A stretch of 53,287 nt of DNA from Anaerolineae bacterium (GTDB lineage Bacteria; Chloroflexota; Anaerolineae; Aggregatilineales; Phototrophicaceae): positions 1 through 53,287 of the forward strand of contig JAJDZQ010000102.1 of NCBI GenBank assembly GCA_022824565.1. The letters run 5' to 3'. The position numbers and the translations under genes were made by a program. The notes under the pieces were generated by a model. The model was not told where the DNA came from, ran no database searches, and was given only the letters and a program-made list of their open reading frames with translations. Shown in pieces: positions 23,829 through 32,442 of the stretch. How positions within the stretch are numbered: the stretch's first letter is position 1; every line of letters begins with the position of its first letter.

Positions 23829-25370
23829 ATGCCCATCATCGAAACGCAAAACATCCACAAGATTTATCCCAACGGCGTGCACGCCAACGACGACATCAAC
23901 TTCCGCGTCGAGCCAGGCGAGATTCATGCCCTGGTCGGCGAAAACGGCGCTGGCAAATCCACGTTGATGAAAATCCTCTATGGCTTGGAGCAGCCCAGCG
24001 AAGGCGCGCTGTTCATCCGCGACCAGGCAGTGCAAATCCCCAACCCGCAGGCAGCTATCGAGTTGGGCATCGGCATGGTGCATCAAAACTTCATGCTGGT
24101 GGACAGCTTCACGGTGGCGCAGAACATCATCCTCAACCGCGAGACGAAGCAGGGCATGCAGATCGACTTTCCCCGCGCCGTGACCGATACCGAGCAGCTT
24201 TCGCGCGAATATGGCTTGTTCGTCAATCCCAACGCCAAGATCGCCGATATCCCCGTGGGCATGCGTCAGCGCGTAGAAATCCTCAAAGCGCTATATCGCG
24301 GCGCAGAAATCCTCATCCTGGACGAGCCGACCGCCGTGTTGACCCCCAGCGAGACCGTCGACCTCTTCACCGCGATCCGCAACCTGGTCGAAGGCGGCAA
24401 GACCGTGATTTTCATCACGCACAAGCTCAAGGAAGTCATCGAAATTAGCGACCGCGTGACGGTCATGCGCGATGCCCGTCAGGTGGGCACGGTCAATACG
24501 CCACAGACCAGCGAACGCGAACTGGCGCGCATGATGGTCGGGCGCGAGGTGTTCATGCAGGTCGACCGCCCGCCGATTACGCGAGGTGCTCCCGTGCTGC
24601 AAGTGGCCGACCTCACCTATGCCGACAGCAGCGGACATCAGTTGCTCAAGCATGTCAGCTTCAATGTTTACGAGAACGAGATCCTGGGCATCGCCGGCGT
24701 CGAGGGCAATGGACAAACCGAGCTGGCAGAAGTATTGACGGGCTTGCGACCGCCAACCACTGGCGAAGCCTACATCAGCGGCGAGCAGATCCTGGGGCGC
24801 GGTCCGCGCTCGGTTCGCGAGCACAATGTGGCGCATATCCCCGAAGACCGCCTGACCAATGGCGTCGCCCTGTGGTCGTCCATCGCCGATAACCTGATCA
24901 TCGACCGCTATTATCGCGAGCCTTTTACGCGCCGCGGCTTGCTCGATATCAACGCCATAGATGCGAACGGCGCAGACATGATCCGCCAATTCAACATCAT
25001 CGCGCCAGATGGAGCGATCCCCGTCAGCGCCCTTTCTGGCGGCAATATGCAGAAAGTGGTGGTGGCGCGCGAGCTGTCTTCGTCGCCAAAGTTGCTGATT
25101 GCCGCCCAGCCCACGCGCGGTGTCGATATCGGCGCGATTGAATTCATCCATCAGCAACTGGTCGACCAGCGCACCGATGGCTTGGCAATTTTGTTAATCT
25201 CCGCCGACCTGCAAGAGGTGATGAAGCTGTCCGACCGCATCATGGTCATGTATGAGGGCGAAATTGTCGGCATCTTCCCCAACAATGAGCAGCTGACCGA
25301 AGAGCGCATCGGCTACTATATGCTGGGAGCAGAGCGGCAAGAGCGGGCAGAAATGGAGCGGTACGCATGA
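23829..25370 (+). CDS. Nucleoside ABC transporter ATP-binding protein (two ABC domains)
   Basis: A 513-residue fused double ATPase of the sugar/nucleoside (RbsA/YufO-like) type. Domain 1 has Walker [10 protein letters not shown], a Q-loop in HQNFMLV, and Walker [11 protein letters not shown]. Domain 2 has a degenerate Walker A ([10 protein letters not shown], lacking the Lys, as is normal for this family), then the signature LSGGNMQK and RGVDIGA. It powers import of nucleosides bound by the BMP protein. The ATG at 23829 begins the conserved [16 protein letters not shown]; the ribosome site is poor and the ~145-bp repeat lies just upstream. Its stop overlaps the start of permease 1 (ATGA). Confidence 0.93.
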   Translation: MPIIETQNIHKIYPNGVHANDDINFRVEPGEIHALVGENGAGKSTLMKILYGLEQPSEGALFIRDQAVQIPNPQAAIELGIGMVHQNFMLVDSFTVAQNIILNRETKQGMQIDFPRAVTDTEQLSREYGLFVNPNAKIADIPVGMRQRVEILKALYRGAEILILDEPTAVLTPSETVDLFTAIRNLVEGGKTVIFITHKLKEVIEISDRVTVMRDARQVGTVNTPQTSERELARMMVGREVFMQVDRPPITRGAPVLQVADLTYADSSGHQLLKHVSFNVYENEILGIAGVEGNGQTELAEVLTGLRPPTTGEAYISGEQILGRGPRSVREHNVAHIPEDRLTNGVALWSSIADNLIIDRYYREPFTRRGLLDINAIDANGADMIRQFNIIAPDGAIPVSALSGGNMQKVVVARELSSSPKLLIAAQPTRGVDIGAIEFIHQQLVDQRTDGLAILLISADLQEVMKLSDRIMVMYEGEIVGIFPNNEQLTEERIGYYMLGAERQERAEMERYA

Positions 25371-27121
25371 CGAACCAGCGCAAGAGACAAGCAGCCGCTT
25401 CTGATAGCGCCGCCGCCGTCCCATTCCTGCGGAAGCACATGTTGATGATCGTGGGCATGGTGGCCGGCGCAGTTGCAACGCTCTTCATCACGCAGACCAT
25501 GTTCGGCGGCTCGGTCGATAAAATGACGGGCACAGCCAGTTGGCAGAATATCCTGCTGGTCAACGGTCTGGTGGGCGTGTGCATCTTGCTCTTCGTGGTG
25601 GAGTTGCGGCGCGGGGCGATCCGCGTTCTGCTGACCGTGATTGTGGCGCTGCTGCTGGGTTTTTTGGTTACTTTCATCTTCAATCTGGACGAAGCCAGCC
25701 GCTTCGAGCGGGGCGAATTCCGCGTGCAGGTGATAAGCGAGGCCGAGCCAGTCGACGCTGCAGAAGATGTCGATTTGCGCTACAACCGGGCGCGCGGTGG
25801 CGAATTCAACAAACCCAATGTCGTCGAGCCAGTCAGCGAGGTCGCCTGGACATTCGCCGGGCGCTCCGGTGATGTCGTCTCGCTGCTTGCCTATGCCAAA
25901 AACCGCCGCTCGCCAGTCGATATGCTGGTGGAGCTGCGCGATGCAACGGGCTTGGCTTTGGCTTCTGCGACCTCGGCCAGCGAAGTGCAAGTCGACGAGA
26001 CCTTTGATGACCTGGTCAGCAGCAAAGACGCGGTGATCGAGGGCTACACTTTGCCAGCCGATGCCGTCTATACGCTCTATGCTCGCCCAGAAGACATCAG
26101 CGCCGCCACGACTTATTCCGAAGCATTAAATCAATCGCGGTTGGCTTTTGAGGCGCTGCTGTTGGGTCCTATCGAGCGGGTAAATCGCTGGGGCGTGTGG
26201 ATCCAGGATGCCATCACGCTCATCTTGTTGGGCTTGAGTTTTGCGATCGTCTTCCGCGCCCAGCAATTCAGCCTCGGCGCAGAGGGCCAGCTATATTTTG
26301 GCGCGCTGGTCAGCGGCATCATCGCGCTCAACTCGCCCAATGTGCCGAGTGTCATTTTGATCCCTTTCATCATCCTGGCGGCCAGCACAGCCGGCTTTGT
26401 CTATGGCTTGATCCCCGGCGCATTAAAAGCCTATTTGGGCGCAAACGAACTGGTTTCGACGCTCATGCTGAATGTGATCGCCACGCGCTTCTTCGAGATG
26501 GTGCTCAACTTCCAATTAAAGCCGCCCACGGCCGGTTATGTCGCTTCTGAAAAATTCACGCCCAACGCTGTTTTGCCGGTTATCGTCGACAAGACGCAGG
26601 TTACGATCGCCGTGTTTATCCTGGTGGTGGTGGTTTTCCTGGCTTGGCTGTTGATCCGTCGCACGCCATTGGGTTACGAGATCCGCATCATCGGCAGCAA
26701 CCTGCGCTTTGCCGATTATGGCGGCGTGAACTCGCGGCGCACGATTATGCTGGTGATGGCCATCAGCGGCATCGTAGCTGGTTTGGCGGGCATGCACCTG
26801 GCGAATGGCATCCACCGACAGTTGATCCTCAATATCTCGTTCGCGTTGGCTTTTGAAGGGGTGGTGGTGGCGCTGCTGGCGCGTTTGAATGTGCTGGTCG
26901 TGCCCTTCACGGGTTTGCTCTATGCCTATCTGCGGGCTGGCGCGCAATTTATGGAGCGCGATGCCAATGTCAGCTTCGAGGTGGTGCGCATGATCCAAGC
27001 CATCATCATTTTGCTAATCACAGCCGAGGCGCTGGTGAGCTTCTTCCAGGCTCGCCAAAAACGCGCGGACATCGACGAAGCCGGGCATGCCTTGACCCAG
27101 GCGGAGGACAGCGATGTTTGA
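25367..27121 (+). CDS. Nucleoside ABC transporter permease 1 with extra extracytoplasmic domain
   Basis: A 584-residue permease of the BPD_transp_2 (YufP-like) family, far longer than the usual ~350. Three hydrophobic segments (about 25-45, 60-80, 86-106) come first. A soluble stretch (about 110-265) follows, containing a beta-sandwich-like segment at 155-240 (AWTFAGRSGDVVSLLA, MLVELRDATGLALAS, EGYTLPADAVYTLYA) that resembles pre-peptidase C-terminal (PPC) domains. The standard permease core starts near residue 275 (RWGVWIQDAITLILLGLSFA) and has the conserved ANELVSTLMLN. The extra domain would face outside and may contact the binding protein or envelope. Translational coupling to both neighbours (4-bp and 8-bp overlaps). 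Confidence 0.88.
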   Translation: MTNQRKRQAAASDSAAAVPFLRKHMLMIVGMVAGAVATLFITQTMFGGSVDKMTGTASWQNILLVNGLVGVCILLFVVELRRGAIRVLLTVIVALLLGFLVTFIFNLDEASRFERGEFRVQVISEAEPVDAAEDVDLRYNRARGGEFNKPNVVEPVSEVAWTFAGRSGDVVSLLAYAKNRRSPVDMLVELRDATGLALASATSASEVQVDETFDDLVSSKDAVIEGYTLPADAVYTLYARPEDISAATTYSEALNQSRLAFEALLLGPIERVNRWGVWIQDAITLILLGLSFAIVFRAQQFSLGAEGQLYFGALVSGIIALNSPNVPSVILIPFIILAASTAGFVYGLIPGALKAYLGANELVSTLMLNVIATRFFEMVLNFQLKPPTAGYVASEKFTPNAVLPVIVDKTQVTIAVFILVVVVFLAWLLIRRTPLGYEIRIIGSNLRFADYGGVNSRRTIMLVMAISGIVAGLAGMHLANGIHRQLILNISFALAFEGVVVALLARLNVLVVPFTGLLYAYLRAGAQFMERDANVSFEVVRMIQAIIILLITAEALVSFFQARQKRADIDEAGHALTQAEDSDV

Positions 27122-28499
27122 AAATGTGATTGACGGAATCTTCAGCGCCGTCTTCTTGGCGGCGATATTGCGCGTAACCACGCCGATATTGCTGCCCTCG
27201 TTGGGCGCGCTGATATCGGAAAAAGCCGGCGTGCTCAATATCGGCCTCGAGGGCATGATGCTTTCGTCCGCTTTCACCGGCGTGGTCGTCAGCGCCTATT
27301 CGCAAGACTGGTTTGGCGCAGAAGTCGGCACGAGCGTTGGTCCCTGGCTGGGGCTGCTGCTGGGCGTTTGTGTTTCGTTGTTGCTGTCGTTTGTGCTGGC
27401 GCTTTTTCACTTGGATCTCAAAGGCGACTTGTTCTTGTCGGGCATCGCGCTGAACATCTTCGGCAGCTCGGCGACGGTGGCGATTATGTTTGAGTTGACT
27501 GGCGACCGCGGCAATACCAGCACCCTCGCCAGCTTGCAGATGCCGTTTATTCAGCTGCCAGAGTTCATCAACGATATTCCGCTGCTAGGCGGTTTTGTCT
27601 TCGGCGTCTTTGATAATCAAAGCGTCATGACCTGGCTGGCTTTCATCGCTGTCTTCGTCGTGGCTTTTTTCTTGTATCGCATGCCTATCGGGATGCACCT
27701 GCGCGCTGTCGGCGAAAATCCAGAGGCGGCGGCATCGGTGGGCATCAATGTCAAGCGCATCCGCTATATGGCGCTGCTGATCAGCGGCTTCTTCGCCGGC
27801 TTGGGCGGCATCCACATGAGCATGGGTTATTTGCAGCTTTTCCAGCGCGACATGACCAACGGACGCGGCTTTATCGCGCTGGTAACGCCGTCGCTGGGTG
27901 GCGGCACGCCTATCGGCACCATGGTCGCTTCGTCCATATTCGGATTCTTCGACGCGTTGGGCATCCGCATGGGCTCGCTGGAAATCCCATCGCAATTGCC
28001 GCAGTCGATTCCCTACTTTGCCACCGTGCTGGCTTTGGTGATCTATGCCTTGCAGCGGCGCATATCCCAGCGCGTCAGCGAGATGCGCACGGCATCTGGC
28101 GCGGGCTTTGACGCGCAATTCTGGCAAGCTATCCAGCGCATCAGCATTTTGCACATGCTGCTGATGATGTTCGCGGTGATCGGCGTGGTGACCAGCGGGT
28201 CGATATTGGCAGCCCCCAATGGCTTTGGTGGCGCAGAAGCAGCGCTGCCGGCTGGCCTGGCAATAGGCGCGGCTTCCATCGCGCTCATCATCATGGGTCT
28301 GCCTTTTGTCAGCGATATCTTCCGCATCCAGAAGCGCTGGCGAGAAAGCGCAGCCGTGACGGTCGTGTCTCTGGGCGCGTACCTGTCCATCTTTCTGTCG
28401 CTGTTCGTTGAACTGCCGATCGCGCTGGGCATAGGCTTGGTGGCGAGCGCAGCCGTGTGGTTTGTCATCGGTGGGCGCGCGCTGGTGGGCGGCAAGTGA
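27114..28499 (+). CDS. Nucleoside ABC transporter permease 2
   Basis: A 461-residue polytopic permease of the BPD_transp_2 (YufQ-like) family. Conserved blocks are RVTTPILLPSLGALISEKAG, VLNIGLEGMML, FLSGIALNIFGSSATV, GENPEAAASVGI and the SGFFAGLGGIHMSMGY region. The core ends near residue 320. A C-terminal extension of about 140 residues adds roughly four further hydrophobic segments not found in typical ~310-residue homologues. GGAGGA precedes the ATG, which overlaps permease 1 by 8 bp. With permease 1 it forms the translocation channel for nucleosides. Confidence 0.9.
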   Translation: MFENVIDGIFSAVFLAAILRVTTPILLPSLGALISEKAGVLNIGLEGMMLSSAFTGVVVSAYSQDWFGAEVGTSVGPWLGLLLGVCVSLLLSFVLALFHLDLKGDLFLSGIALNIFGSSATVAIMFELTGDRGNTSTLASLQMPFIQLPEFINDIPLLGGFVFGVFDNQSVMTWLAFIAVFVVAFFLYRMPIGMHLRAVGENPEAAASVGINVKRIRYMALLISGFFAGLGGIHMSMGYLQLFQRDMTNGRGFIALVTPSLGGGTPIGTMVASSIFGFFDALGIRMGSLEIPSQLPQSIPYFATVLALVIYALQRRISQRVSEMRTASGAGFDAQFWQAIQRISILHMLLMMFAVIGVVTSGSILAAPNGFGGAEAALPAGLAIGAASIALIIMGLPFVSDIFRIQKRWRESAAVTVVSLGAYLSIFLSLFVELPIALGIGLVASAAVWFVIGGRALVGGK

Positions 28500-28538
28500 A
28501 TGAGGTTATAATCGTCCACGATAGGATGAGGACAAGCG

Positions 28539-28928
28539 ATGGAAATTGTAACTCAACAAATCGACATAAACACTGTCCTGCAGATTGTGACTGTTCTGGT
28601 CCTACTCGCCAGTCTGCGTTGGCGCTTGCCCTCGAAAGACGACATCCAGCGGCTTGATGGGCGTATCGACAAGCTGGAAGCCAAGATGGACGAACGATTC
28701 TTGCAGCTGGAAGCCAAGATGGACGAGCGCTTCTTGCAGCAAGATTCGAAGATGGACGAACGTTTCTTGCAGCAAGATGCCAAGCTGGACGCCCTGCGCC
28801 TGGAGATGAAAGCCGATATGCAGCGTCTCGAAGATAAACTGGAACGAGCCAACGAATATCATGCCCGCAGTGTCGAATTGCTAGATGCCATCCGCCGCGG
28901 ATTAGAGGTCCGGCGCGAGCCGCTGTAG
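28539..28928 (+). CDS. Small membrane-anchored coiled-coil protein with 11-residue repeats
   Basis: A 129-residue protein of unknown function. A single hydrophobic segment (about 11-27: TVLQIVTVLVLLASL) is followed by a long heptad/hendecad coiled coil. Residues 46-56 and 57-67 are near-identical (LEAKMDERFLQ), then QDSKMDERFLQ (68-78) and a diverging QDAKLDALRLE. The DNA repeats as 33-bp units. It resembles the short membrane-tethered coiled-coil proteins annotated as hypothetical in many genomes. It lies 39 bp after permease 2 with its own GAGGA site, so it is probably co-expressed with the transporter. Role unknown; assembly or spacing of an envelope complex is a guess. Confidence 0.75.
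   Translation: MEIVTQQIDINTVLQIVTVLVLLASLRWRLPSKDDIQRLDGRIDKLEAKMDERFLQLEAKMDERFLQQDSKMDERFLQQDAKLDALRLEMKADMQRLEDKLERANEYHARSVELLDAIRRGLEVRREPL
28674..28805 (+). repeat. 33-bp in-frame tandem repeat in coiled-coil gene
   Basis: Four units (28674-28706, 28707-28739, 28740-28772, 28773-28805). The first two differ at only a few bases; the third has diverged in its first half and the fourth throughout. They encode 11-residue coiled-coil repeats, and copy number could vary by slippage. Confidence 0.8.
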
Positions 28929-28987
28929 ACGGCTTGTTTGTCTGGCACGCCCAGGGGTTTTGCACGAATTCGCCAAGGGACCAGCTC

Positions 28988-29977
28988 ATGCACAACAAAA
29001 TTCTCGGCTGTCTATATGGACAGGCGCTCGGCGACGCTTTCGCCATGCCAGCGCACATCCACCCCGACGACACCATCCGCGCATTTGGCTGGCTGGATAG
29101 CTGGCAGGCCGCCCCGCAAGATCACCTGGTGCATGCTGGATTGCCGGCTGGGCGCATCACCGATGATTCCGAGCAAGCTTTCTCGTTGGCGCAGGCATTC
29201 ATCGCGGCGGGCGGCGTCACCTTGGATGCGACTGTGCGGGCGCTTCTGACTTGGTACCAGCGCGTCGATGGTGACAATTCACCGTATGTCGGACCCAGCA
29301 CGCGCCGTGGCATCAAGGCGCTGAAAACTGGCGAAGACCCGCGCGCGACCGGCTTGTGGGGCGATACCAATGGCGCTCCCATGCGCATTGCCCCGGTCGG
29401 CTTGCTGCATCCCGGCGACATCCCTGGCGCTGTCGCAGACACTGCGACCGTCTGCATGCCCACGCATTATACGCAGCCGGCTGTGTCGGGCGCGTCAGCT
29501 GTGGCGGCGGCAATCGCCCAAGCCATGCTGGCGGATTCCCTGGACGATGTCATCGCGGCGGGATTGCTGGGCGCGGCAAAGGGTCGTGAGCAGGGCAGGC
29601 GCTGGTTCGGCGCTTCGGTCGCTTTCAAGATCGAGCAAGCGCTGGCGATCGCCACCAGCTCGGACGACACGCCAACCCGTTTGCGCCGGCTGTTTGATGA
29701 AGTGGGCGCAACGCTGAATGTGCCAGAGACTGTCGGCGCGGCTTTTGGCATCTTGAAGATGGCGGCTGGCGACCCCAAACGGACGGCGCTTCTGGCAGCC
29801 AACCTGTCGGGCGATGCCGATACCATAGGCGCGATCGCCTGCGCTATGGCCGGCGCATTCGCGGGCATGGACGCTATTCCAGAAGCCGATGTCGCCGTGC
29901 TGGATGCTGACGAAGTCTTCCGAGCCTATGATGTTCGCGCGATTGCTGATGGGTTGTATAAGCTGATTGCGGACTAA
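28988..29977 (+). CDS. ADP-ribosylglycohydrolase family protein
   Basis: A 329-residue all-alpha hydrolase of the ARH/DraG family, which releases ADP-ribose or related ribosyl groups using two magnesium ions. Metal-site motifs are GDAFAMP (residues 14-20), ITDDSEQAF, and the C-terminal GDADTIGAIACAM. The ATG at 28988 has AAGGGA upstream; the open frame before it is not conserved. Located between nucleoside transporter genes and a ribokinase-family kinase, it may hydrolyse an imported nucleoside-type N-glycoside rather than modified proteins (inference). Family members in sugar/nucleoside operons are common and mostly uncharacterised. Confidence 0.88.
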   Translation: MHNKILGCLYGQALGDAFAMPAHIHPDDTIRAFGWLDSWQAAPQDHLVHAGLPAGRITDDSEQAFSLAQAFIAAGGVTLDATVRALLTWYQRVDGDNSPYVGPSTRRGIKALKTGEDPRATGLWGDTNGAPMRIAPVGLLHPGDIPGAVADTATVCMPTHYTQPAVSGASAVAAAIAQAMLADSLDDVIAAGLLGAAKGREQGRRWFGASVAFKIEQALAIATSSDDTPTRLRRLFDEVGATLNVPETVGAAFGILKMAAGDPKRTALLAANLSGDADTIGAIACAMAGAFAGMDAIPEADVAVLDADEVFRAYDVRAIADGLYKLIAD

Positions 29978-30011
29978 ACACAGCAGCAAGTTCAACAAGC
30001 AATGCAATACT

Positions 30012-30056
30012 TTTTACACAGAGAACACAGAGAACACAGAGGGCACAGAGGCTTAC
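30012..30056. repeat. CACAGAG-type dispersed repeat
   Basis: A regular run of four 9-10 bp units (ACACAGAGA ACACAGAGA ACACAGAGG GCACAGAGG) after the ADP-ribosylglycohydrolase gene. A single further unit, TTTCACAGAGGCGC, lies just before the next gene at about 30121. Confidence 0.7.
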
Positions 30057-30141
30057 TTCACTCGAATTACCCCTAACTCGGTGTACTCGCTGGTTCATTG
30101 TTTCATTCATTCTTCGTTCGTTTCACAGAGGCGCAGACGTT

Positions 30142-31077
30142 TTGAAAACGCTGGTCACGATTGGCGATCTGGTCCTGGATGTGCTGCTGGAAGTGCAGCT
30201 GCCTGCGCGGGCGGGCGCACATCAAACGGCGCGTTCGCTGCGCTTCGAAGCGGGCGGTGCCTGCACCACAATCTTGGCGGCGCGGGGCATGGGGCTGGCT
30301 GTGGCGGCGCTGGGCGCGGTCGGCGATGATGTCGCGGGTCGCTTTTTGTTCGAGTTGTTGACGGAGGCGGGCGTCGATAGCGCAGCGCTGCAGATGTCGG
30401 CTGGCAGCACAACCACGGCGGTCGTGTCGTTAAGCGATAGACAAGCGAGGGAACATGTCTTCCTGGGACGCTATGGCCAGGGCGACGCCATCCATTTCAA
30501 CGCTGCGGCTGCACAGCGACTTGCTTGTGCGGCGGCCGTTTACATTCCCGGCTACACCTTGCTAGAAGAGCGCTTGGCCGGGCTGGTGGCAGGGGCATTT
30601 TCCTGGCTGGCGCGGGAGCCTCGCCGCGTCTATTTTGATGTCGGTCCCTTTCTGGGCGCATTGGGACGCGATCGAATCGATGAAGCCCTGCGGCTGGTCG
30701 ATGTCTTGCTGTTGACCGCCGACGAAATTGCCTTCGTGGCAGATGACCTGCGCGACCTGCAGCGGCGTCATCCCCAGCTGACAATAGCGCTGAAGCTGGG
30801 CGAGCGTGGCTGTCGCATACTCTCGGGCGAGACAGATCTGCAGGCCCCGGGCTTTGCGGTCGAAGTGATAGACACGATTGGCGCGGGCGATGCGTTTGCC
30901 GCCGCCTTCATCTGGGCAGATTTGCAGGGGTATTCATTGGCAGAATGTGGCACAATCGCCAATGCGATGGGCGCTGCCAGTGTGGGACGAGTTGGCGCTG
31001 GCCGCAATGTGCCCTCGCCCGCTGACCTGCAAGCGCTGCTGGATGCTCATCGAAAGGGAATCGACTTGTCATGCTGA
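30142..31077 (+). CDS. Ribokinase-like PfkB-family kinase
   Basis: A 311-residue kinase. It has the N-terminal VTIGDLVLDVL, the glycine-rich RFEAGGACTTILAARG region, GAVGDDVAGRF, an ATP-site loop (ALKLGERGC) and an intact PfkB signature 2, IDTIGAGDAFAAAF, with the catalytic Asp. It begins with TTG at 30142, with AGAGG upstream. Given its place between ADP-ribosylglycohydrolase and nucleoside hydrolase genes, ribose (or a nucleoside) is the likely substrate. This would complete salvage: import, hydrolysis, then ribose phosphorylation. Its stop overlaps the start of the YjbQ gene (ATGCTGA). Confidence 0.87.
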   Translation: MKTLVTIGDLVLDVLLEVQLPARAGAHQTARSLRFEAGGACTTILAARGMGLAVAALGAVGDDVAGRFLFELLTEAGVDSAALQMSAGSTTTAVVSLSDRQAREHVFLGRYGQGDAIHFNAAAAQRLACAAAVYIPGYTLLEERLAGLVAGAFSWLAREPRRVYFDVGPFLGALGRDRIDEALRLVDVLLLTADEIAFVADDLRDLQRRHPQLTIALKLGERGCRILSGETDLQAPGFAVEVIDTIGAGDAFAAAFIWADLQGYSLAECGTIANAMGAASVGRVGAGRNVPSPADLQALLDAHRKGIDLSC

Positions 31078-31478
31078 CGATCATAGACCTCGAAACACCG
31101 CCCGGCGATGCCTTGGTCGATTTCACGGCGCAGGCGCAAGCAGTCGTGGCTGCCAGCGGCCTGGAAAGCGGTCTGTGCGCGCTGGTTGTGCCGCATACAA
31201 CAGCCGGCCTCACCATCAACTCGGCCTTGGATGCCGCCACGCCCGAAGATATCATCGCCGAGCTGCGCAGGATCGTGCCTACGCGAGTGGACTTCGCGCA
31301 TCAATATGATACGCCAGCCGATGCAGCCGGACATATCAAGGCGGCGCTGGTGGGACAATCTCTCGTGCTGCCCATCGCCGCAGGCAGCCTGCTGCTGGGT
31401 GGCTCGCAGAGTCTGCTCTTTTGTGAATTTGATGGTCCGCGCAGCCGGCAGGTGCAGGTCAAAGTCATCGGAGGCTAA
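31071..31478 (+). CDS. YjbQ/UPF0047-family protein
   Basis: A 135-residue small beta-rich protein. Conserved blocks are VVPHTTAGLTINSALD (His and Thr), AAGHIKAALVGQSLVLPI and the C-terminal LLFCEFDGPRSRQVQVKVIG. The family is annotated as secondary thiamine-phosphate synthase because of a weak side activity; its true role is not settled. It overlaps the kinase gene by 7 bp and sits 2 bp before the nucleoside hydrolase gene, so it is translated with both. This may hint at a role with ribosyl or phosphosugar metabolites (inference). Confidence 0.9.
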   Translation: MLTIIDLETPPGDALVDFTAQAQAVVAASGLESGLCALVVPHTTAGLTINSALDAATPEDIIAELRRIVPTRVDFAHQYDTPADAAGHIKAALVGQSLVLPIAAGSLLLGGSQSLLFCEFDGPRSRQVQVKVIGG

Positions 31479-31480
31479 GC

Positions 31481-32425
31481 ATGGCGCGCAAAATCATCAT
31501 CGATACCGATCCCGGCGTCGATGACAGCATGGCGATTTTTTTCGCGCTGGCTTCGCCGGAATTGGATGTGATTGGGCTGACGAGCATCTTTGGCAATGTG
31601 CGCACGCCGCTGGCCACCACCAATGCGCTGCGCTTGCTAGAGATCGCCGACCGCGCCGATATCCCGGTTGCCCAGGGCGCGCTCGACCCGCTCACCCGCT
31701 CTTTTGAAGGTCCTGTGCCCTTCGTGCATGGCGAAGATGGCCAGGGCGACCTATTCTTGCCCGCTCCAGGCACGCAGCCACTCGCTATCCCCGCGGCGCA
31801 ATTTCTCATCGAGCAGCTACGAGCGCAGCCGGGCGAGATCACGCTGGTGCCGATCGGTCCGCTGACCAATATCGCGCTGGCACTGCGCCTGGAACCGCGA
31901 ATCTGTGACTGGGTTGATGAAGTCGTGCTGATGGGTGGCAACGCCTTGGTGCCTGGCAATGCCAGCCCAGCCGCCGAAGCCAATATCCGCAACGATCCCG
32001 AAGCTGCCGACCTGGTCTTTGGCGCAGATTGGCAAGTTACCATGGTTGGCTTGGATGTAACCTTGCGCGTGCACATGACGCCCGCCGATATCGCTGAATA
32101 CGCGACGCACGGCAAGCCCATGTCCGAGCACATCACGCGCATCCTGCCGCATTATCGACGTTACTTCGAAGCCAATTACGATGCGCAAGGCATCTTCGTG
32201 CACGATTCCAGCGCAATTGCCTATCTGCTGCAGCCCGACCTGTTTCAAGTGCGGCGCTGGCCGATGCGTGTGGAGACGGCGGGCATCGGGCGCGGCAAGA
32301 CCCTGCCGGCGACAACTGGACGCATCTTGCCAGCCTGGGCAGATCGGCCGCTGGTCAATGTCTGCGTGGGCGTGGACGGGGCGGCTGTGGTCGCGCTGGA
32401 AGCAGAGCGGCTGCGCATGGCGTAG
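31481..32425 (+). CDS. Inosine/uridine-preferring nucleoside hydrolase
   Basis: A 314-residue IunH-family enzyme. The N-terminal IIDTDPGVDDSMAIFFAL has the canonical calcium-binding Asp cluster (Asp8, Asp10, Asp14, Asp15). LTSIFGNV, PIGPLTNIALAL, VLMGGNAL and the C-terminal VHDSSAIAYLL (His-Asp) complete the active site. It splits nucleosides into base and ribose. GGAGG precedes the ATG, 2 bp after the YjbQ stop. It is the last gene of the plus-strand nucleoside locus and differs from the divergent hydrolase at 20497-21432, which suggests distinct base preference. Confidence 0.93.
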   Translation: MARKIIIDTDPGVDDSMAIFFALASPELDVIGLTSIFGNVRTPLATTNALRLLEIADRADIPVAQGALDPLTRSFEGPVPFVHGEDGQGDLFLPAPGTQPLAIPAAQFLIEQLRAQPGEITLVPIGPLTNIALALRLEPRICDWVDEVVLMGGNALVPGNASPAAEANIRNDPEAADLVFGADWQVTMVGLDVTLRVHMTPADIAEYATHGKPMSEHITRILPHYRRYFEANYDAQGIFVHDSSAIAYLLQPDLFQVRRWPMRVETAGIGRGKTLPATTGRILPAWADRPLVNVCVGVDGAAVVALEAERLRMA

Positions 32426-32442
32426 CGCTGCCTGGCTACAGG

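Noticed and set aside
28507..28512. TATAAT just after permease 2 as a promoter for the coiled-coil gene
   Set aside because: No -35 at a workable distance. The gene is close enough to be read from the upstream operon.
28674..28805. 33-bp repeats considered as a CRISPR-like array
   Set aside because: The repeats are contiguous, with no spacers, and are in frame within a coiled-coil gene.
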